Below the pieces are notes generated by a model, which did no database searches, had not been told where the DNA came from, and was given only the letters and a program-made list of their open reading frames with translations. Positions 34,039 through 37,391 of a stretch of 37,391 bases of DNA are shown here, one piece after another. The stretch is from an uncultured Burkholderiales bacterium (GTDB lineage: Bacteria > Pseudomonadota > Gammaproteobacteria > Burkholderiales > Burkholderiaceae_C): the NCBI GenBank assembly GCA_903910745.1, contig CAIWAO010000057.1, positions 1 through 37,391 on the forward strand, in the 5' to 3' direction. The translations under genes were made by a program, and so were the position numbers. Position 1 is the stretch's first letter, and the number at the start of each line of letters is the position of its first letter.

Positions 34039-36312
34039 TTACAACACTGCTTGCATAGCTTTGTGTGCGGTTTCCTCTAACCATGCGAGGTCAAGATCTT
34101 GGTGAGCTTCGCAGATAAACCAAGGCTCCCTTGAATCGGGTTCTAGCATCACACCCAAGTCGATCAACTTCCAGGCAAATTTTTGATAAAGCGAGCTATT
34201 GGTCAATCTCCAATCTCTGTAATTTGTGGGCACTGTGGGTGTAAAGTGAATACCAAACATTGCAGGTGGTCCAGCAAAAGCATGCTCAATACCGGCCTTT
34301 GTAAACACACGGCCTAATAACGCTTGAATTTCATGCCCTACCCTATCTACAGTTTGAAGTGCAGAGGTATGGGTCAAAATATTCAGTGTTTCATGAGCCG
34401 CACTTAGGGCAACTAAATTGGCCGTATAAGTGCCCCCGTGTACCACCATCCCTTTAGTTGCGCCGACACAGTCCATCACATCAGCGCGCCCACCAAAAGC
34501 AGCAACCGGATATCCATTACCCATAGCTTTTGCATAACTGGTTAGGTCCCCATGAATACCGTACAAAGACTGTGCACCACCTTTGGCAACTCTAAAACCT
34601 GTTTTAACTTCGTCGATGATGAGCATCGTGCCATTGGAGGTACATAGCTCTCTTAGTTTAGTGAGCCAAGCATGTGAAGCGGAAATACTACCGCAGTTAC
34701 CCACTATAGGCTCTAAAACAACGGCCGCCAAATCCTCACCCCGAAGTTGAAAGAGCTTTTCAAGGGCTTCATCGCTGTTGAGGGGGATCACGTCCACGAG
34801 GTCCCTTGTTTTCTGTGGAATTCCAGCGCCAAAGGGAATGACTGAGGGGTCAAGTGAGGATTTAGGATCCCAACTTTCAACGTCTGACTTCCACATCATT
34901 TCATCATAAAGACCGTGAAAACCTCCCTCAACAATTGCAAGGCGTTTCCTGTTTGTATAGCCTCTTGCAGTGCGAACCGCTCCCATTACGGCCTCAGTGC
35001 CTGAGTTCGCAAATCTCATCTTTTCAATGTTGGGGCACAAATTCTTGATTTGTTGAACAACTTTCGCATCCAGCGATGTAGAAAAACCGGTTAAAGTTCC
35101 TCGTTGAGTGATCTGCTCTATGACTGCCCTATCAACCCGAACATCTCTGTAGCCCAATATGATTGGGCCGTATCCTAATCTAAAGTCAACAAATGTCCGG
35201 CCATCTGCATCTGTAAAGAAGCAACCTTTGGCACTATCTACAAATACCGTGTGATCATCTCCCCAGTACCTATAGTTTTCAGCAACTCCCTCAGGCATAA
35301 CTTCTTTGGACTGTTTGAGTAAAGACTCCTGAACAGAACGATCATGGATGGCTTCTTGGTCCAAATTGTTTAATTTTTTAATAGAAGTCTTTTCAATCTC
35401 AATTCCGTGAGGCGGTCGCAGCAACATCCCAACTCGGTCCTCAAGAAGCTTGGCTACATGTAACTCACCCACACTTCCTCCGTAGGTTGCCCGGGCTTGC
35501 TCAAACAATGACTTCGCAACTCCCCCCATCGTAAGGGAGTACCCCTGAGATTCAGCAATTTGGTTGACTAAAGTTAAGTCTTTGACGCACAAATCAAGGG
35601 AAAAACTGGGATCATAATGGCCCGCAAAAATTGAGGGAACATCGTGCTCGGCAACCCAACTATTTCCAGCACTAGATTTAATGGCCTCCCATACCGTGTT
35701 TAATGGCACCCCCGCTTTACCGCCCAACATCAAAGCCTCACCAATAGTTGCTGCACTCACAAACCATAAAAGGTTAGTCAAGAGTTTGACAGTTGCAGCA
35801 TTTCCAGGCTTGCCAACGTAGAAGATTTTCTCCCCAACTACATTAAAAATGGGTTTGAATTTTTCAAACGCCTTTTCATTGCCTCCAACAAAAATGGACA
35901 ATTTGCCAAGTGCTGCAAAATCAACAGCATTGGTAACAGGCGCTTCTAAGTAGTCAATGCCCCGCTTTAGAGCTAACTCAACCAACTCCTGAACCAAATC
36001 AACTGCACTGGTGGAGGTGTCTATGACTGTAGTCCCACTCTTTAAATTTTCCAGAATACCGGTGTCTCCTAACATGACACTTCTAACCTGAGGAGGCCCG
36101 GGAAGTGAGGCCATTACTACATCTGCAGAACTTGCTCCCTCTTTCAAGGAGTTGACCCACGTTGCCCCGTTATTTATTAAATTTTCAGCCTTCTTGGGAT
36201 CTTGGTCATAAACCGTCAATGCGTAGCCTGCCCTGATCAAGTTAAGCGCCATGGGGTTGCCCATATTGCCCACACCGATGAAGAAAATTTTTGGTTTATC
36301 ACTAGTAGACAT
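34039..36312 (-). CDS. Fusion of a 3-hydroxyisobutyrate-dehydrogenase-like enzyme and a class III (GSA-type) aminotransferase
   Basis: A 757-residue two-enzyme protein. Residues 8-295 form a beta-hydroxyacid dehydrogenase: Rossmann GVGNMGNPMALNLIRAGY (13-30), DTSTSAVDL (98-106) and the catalytic Lys176 in GNAATVKLLTN. The substrate loop reads EAPVTNAVDF where APVSGG is usual. Residues 325-757 form a complete PLP enzyme: SGTEA phosphate loop (437-441), GFHG (464-467), IIDEVKTGFR (Asp567), and PLP Lys595 in TSYAKAMGNGYP; it resembles glutamate-1-semialdehyde aminomutases and beta-amino-acid aminotransferases. A roughly 30-residue linker joins them without a stop or internal start. Inferred role: oxidise a beta-hydroxy acid to a semialdehyde, then aminate it, or the reverse. 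Substrate unknown. Confidence 0.87.
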   Translation of the reverse strand: MSTSDKPKIFFIGVGNMGNPMALNLIRAGYALTVYDQDPKKAENLINNGATWVNSLKEGASSADVVMASLPGPPQVRSVMLGDTGILENLKSGTTVIDTSTSAVDLVQELVELALKRGIDYLEAPVTNAVDFAALGKLSIFVGGNEKAFEKFKPIFNVVGEKIFYVGKPGNAATVKLLTNLLWFVSAATIGEALMLGGKAGVPLNTVWEAIKSSAGNSWVAEHDVPSIFAGHYDPSFSLDLCVKDLTLVNQIAESQGYSLTMGGVAKSLFEQARATYGGSVGELHVAKLLEDRVGMLLRPPHGIEIEKTSIKKLNNLDQEAIHDRSVQESLLKQSKEVMPEGVAENYRYWGDDHTVFVDSAKGCFFTDADGRTFVDFRLGYGPIILGYRDVRVDRAVIEQITQRGTLTGFSTSLDAKVVQQIKNLCPNIEKMRFANSGTEAVMGAVRTARGYTNRKRLAIVEGGFHGLYDEMMWKSDVESWDPKSSLDPSVIPFGAGIPQKTRDLVDVIPLNSDEALEKLFQLRGEDLAAVVLEPIVGNCGSISASHAWLTKLRELCTSNGTMLIIDEVKTGFRVAKGGAQSLYGIHGDLTSYAKAMGNGYPVAAFGGRADVMDCVGATKGMVVHGGTYTANLVALSAAHETLNILTHTSALQTVDRVGHEIQALLGRVFTKAGIEHAFAGPPAMFGIHFTPTVPTNYRDWRLTNSSLYQKFAWKLIDLGVMLEPDSREPWFICEAHQDLDLAWLEETAHKAMQAVL

Positions 36313-36351
36313 GCAGAGATGGATCCTAATATTAGAAGAACTTTGAAAGAA

Positions 36352-36391
36352 GGAGTTTCATAATTTACTCCCTATAGCTTTGAGCCGTCAA
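36352..36391 (-). promoter_or_regulatory. Candidate promoter and operator of the fusion gene
   Basis: On the minus strand TTGACG (36391-36386) is followed after 18 bp by TAAATT (36367-36362). An interrupted dyad GGAGT-N10-ACTCC (36352-36371) spans the -10 position with 20 bp between outer ends, the spacing expected for a dimeric repressor site. No regulator gene is adjacent. Pattern match only. Confidence 0.35.
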
Positions 36392-36427
36392 GTTGAGAGC
36401 TGAGCAGTGAAAAAAAAGCAAGAGTTA

Positions 36428-37141
36428 TTAGCTTACTTTAATAAAACGTAGAAAGAGTTTATCTTTGTGAGATTCAACTTGGTATTCAAACCCATAGGTC
36501 CCAAGTAATTTTTGTGCGCTTTTAAAATCATAAGTGCGGTATTGAACTGTTTGAGCCATCAAGTTTTGGCCTTTGTCGGCCAAGTAATAATGTTTAATAA
36601 ATCCATCCTCACATGGATCAATTTTTTGTGAATAAATCATTCCATTTGAGATGGCTTTCTCATAATCAAAATGTGGACCCTGTATACCCAAGAGGAGTGT
36701 AGAGCCCTTGATCATGAATTTAGAGAGTTGAGCAAAACCTTGCTCATTTGCAACTGGGTCAGCAATGTGACTTACAAGAAAAGGTTCGCGATCACCGTCG
36801 ATAACAAAATACCACACTCCTCCGTAAGAAAACACCAAATCGTATTGTTTATCCAAAGACAACTGAGTTACGTTTTGATTGGAGAGCGTAAGGTTGTTAA
36901 AACCCTTTAAACGCTCGTGTGCGATTGAGAGCATAGACTGTGTGAGATCAACTCCCATGATGCTTTCAACGTGTTTTCTCTTTGCCAACTCTTCCAAAAT
37001 CAGACCTGTTCCACAACCTATTTCTAAAACATGTTGATACGGCTCGTGTTCTAATAAATTATCAACAATTAATTTGTAATCATAATAACCTGATGTCATG
37101 ATGACATCATAATAAGCCGACATATTTGTGTAATCACCCAT
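36428..37141 (-). CDS. Class I SAM-dependent methyltransferase, substrate unknown
   Basis: A 237-residue Rossmann-fold methyltransferase. Motif I is VLEIGCGTGLILEEL (about residues 38-52), followed by the acidic IMGVDLTQSML, and motif IV-like YDLVFSYGGVWYFV. I use ATG 37141 (MGDYTNMSAYYDVIM), a normal start for such enzymes; the TTG at 37201 would add 20 atypical residues. The C-terminal half (HYYLADKGQNLMAQTVQYRTYDF) resembles small-molecule methyltransferases, but I cannot assign a substrate. It lies 115 bp upstream of the fusion gene in the same direction; joint transcription is possible though the fusion gene seems to have its own promoter. Confidence 0.75.
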   Translation of the reverse strand: MGDYTNMSAYYDVIMTSGYYDYKLIVDNLLEHEPYQHVLEIGCGTGLILEELAKRKHVESIMGVDLTQSMLSIAHERLKGFNNLTLSNQNVTQLSLDKQYDLVFSYGGVWYFVIDGDREPFLVSHIADPVANEQGFAQLSKFMIKGSTLLLGIQGPHFDYEKAISNGMIYSQKIDPCEDGFIKHYYLADKGQNLMAQTVQYRTYDFKSAQKLLGTYGFEYQVESHKDKLFLRFIKVS

Positions 37142-37284
37142 GCTTACTTTCTTTATAGTTTTTAAAAAATAGTTAAAAATCTGATACTGCGATTGTCTCA
37201 ATGATTTTCTCGAATATTTGTCAATTATTGCACAGTAGTATGGTTAACAATTAATCCTAAATCCATAATTTATAAGCAGGCGCG

Positions 37285-37391
37285 CTCAGAAAGTAAGTGC
37301 AACTTTTTTAAAGGAAAATGTTGCATGACTAAAACCTACAAACAACTGACAATGGATGAGAGAACTTTTATTCAATTGGGACTGATGATGG
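37285..37391 (+). mobile_element. Probable left end of an IS30-family element
   Basis: Inferred from the transposase start at 37325. The outer end is not resolved; the stretch around 37288-37307 containing aagtgcaac resembles ends of IS30-family elements I have seen, but its partner repeat lies outside the window. The left boundary given is approximate. Confidence 0.4.
37325..37391 (+). CDS. IS30-family transposase, first 22 codons (cut by window edge)
   Basis: From the ATG at 37325 the frame reads MTKTYKQLTMDERTFIQLGL, open to the window end. The YKQLTxxER start is typical of the helix-turn-helix N terminus of IS30-family transposases. AAAGGA lies about 9 bp upstream. Too short to prove; the rest lies outside. 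Confidence 0.65.
   Translation, partial: MTKTYKQLTMDERTFIQLGLMM

Noticed and set aside
34029-34042. GTAAAG-TG-CTTTAC inverted repeat at the fhs/fusion convergent ends
   Set aside because: The 2-base loop cannot form as drawn, the stem is AT-rich and no T-run follows; it partly encodes the fusion stop codon.
35320-35450. Possibility that the dehydrogenase-aminotransferase fusion is an assembly or frameshift artefact
   Set aside because: The frame is continuous, the linker has normal composition, no start codon with a ribosome-binding site precedes the aminotransferase half, and both domains keep complete ends.
1-37391. tRNA, rRNA, CRISPR arrays, prophage or replication origin
   Set aside because: No cloverleaf-like or T-arm-like sequence, no spaced repeat array and no phage or origin genes were recognised; a covariance-model scan would be decisive for RNAs.

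Overview
The window looks like chromosomal DNA of a betaproteobacterium in the order Burkholderiales, with fairly low GC for that order (my visual estimate is low to mid 40s percent; not computed). The placement rests on recognisable gene neighbourhoods: divergent pepA-holC / lptF-lptG, hrpA divergent from argA, yggX next to mnmC, a CysB that begins in the way typical of the group, and the cysI-DUF934 pair. Genus cannot be assigned from what I can see; a Polynucleobacter-like or Alcaligenaceae-like lineage would fit.

Layout. 1-1525: the tnpA end of an IS66-family insertion sequence (tnpA, tnpB, and tnpC cut by the window edge), ending in a recognisable terminal repeat. 1560-6623: accessory-looking block with mipA/ompV-like and MgtC/DUF4010 genes on the plus strand, then a tight four-gene minus-strand cassette (two DUF6644-type membrane proteins, a secreted protein without a named family, a DUF6152 protein) and a small lipoprotein. 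6696-10221: minus-strand pepA-holC-small ORF-orphan amino-acid-type binding protein. 10246-15234: plus-strand lptF-lptG-cbiX overlapping genes, cysB and an aminotransferase. 15252-19694: very large hrpA. 19763-22270: argA and a patatin-like lipase. 22300-22839: dsbB. 22949-25688: yggX-mnmC. 25850-29821: siroheme sulfite/nitrite reductase, DUF934, 7Fe ferredoxin, thioredoxin-reductase-like ferredoxin-NADP reductase. 29834-31570: TPR-glycosyltransferase. 31784-34007: MAPEG protein and fhs, with tandem repeats in front of fhs. 34039-37141: an unusual dehydrogenase-aminotransferase fusion and a methyltransferase. 37325-end: start of an IS30-family transposase.

How parts fit. cysB (regulator), cbiX (sirohydrochlorin metal insertion), cysI-like hemoprotein, DUF934, fdxA and the ferredoxin reductase together suggest ferredoxin-driven sulfite reduction: NADPH to FNR to FdxA to siroheme enzyme. 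LptF/LptG build the LPS exporter. The four-gene DUF6644/DUF6152 cassette looks like an uncharacterised membrane-periplasm redox or metal system. The most unusual single gene is the 757-residue fusion at 34039-36312, which joins a complete 3-hydroxyisobutyrate-dehydrogenase-like enzyme to a complete class III (GSA/beta-amino-acid type) aminotransferase, and so could convert a beta-hydroxy acid to a beta-amino acid inside one polypeptide.

No tRNA, rRNA or CRISPR array was recognised. No stretch longer than 300 bases lacks a gene; the longer intergenic gaps (25689-25849, 28137-28297, 31571-31783, 32180-32333, 37142-37324) hold only candidate promoters, short palindromes or repeats as listed.
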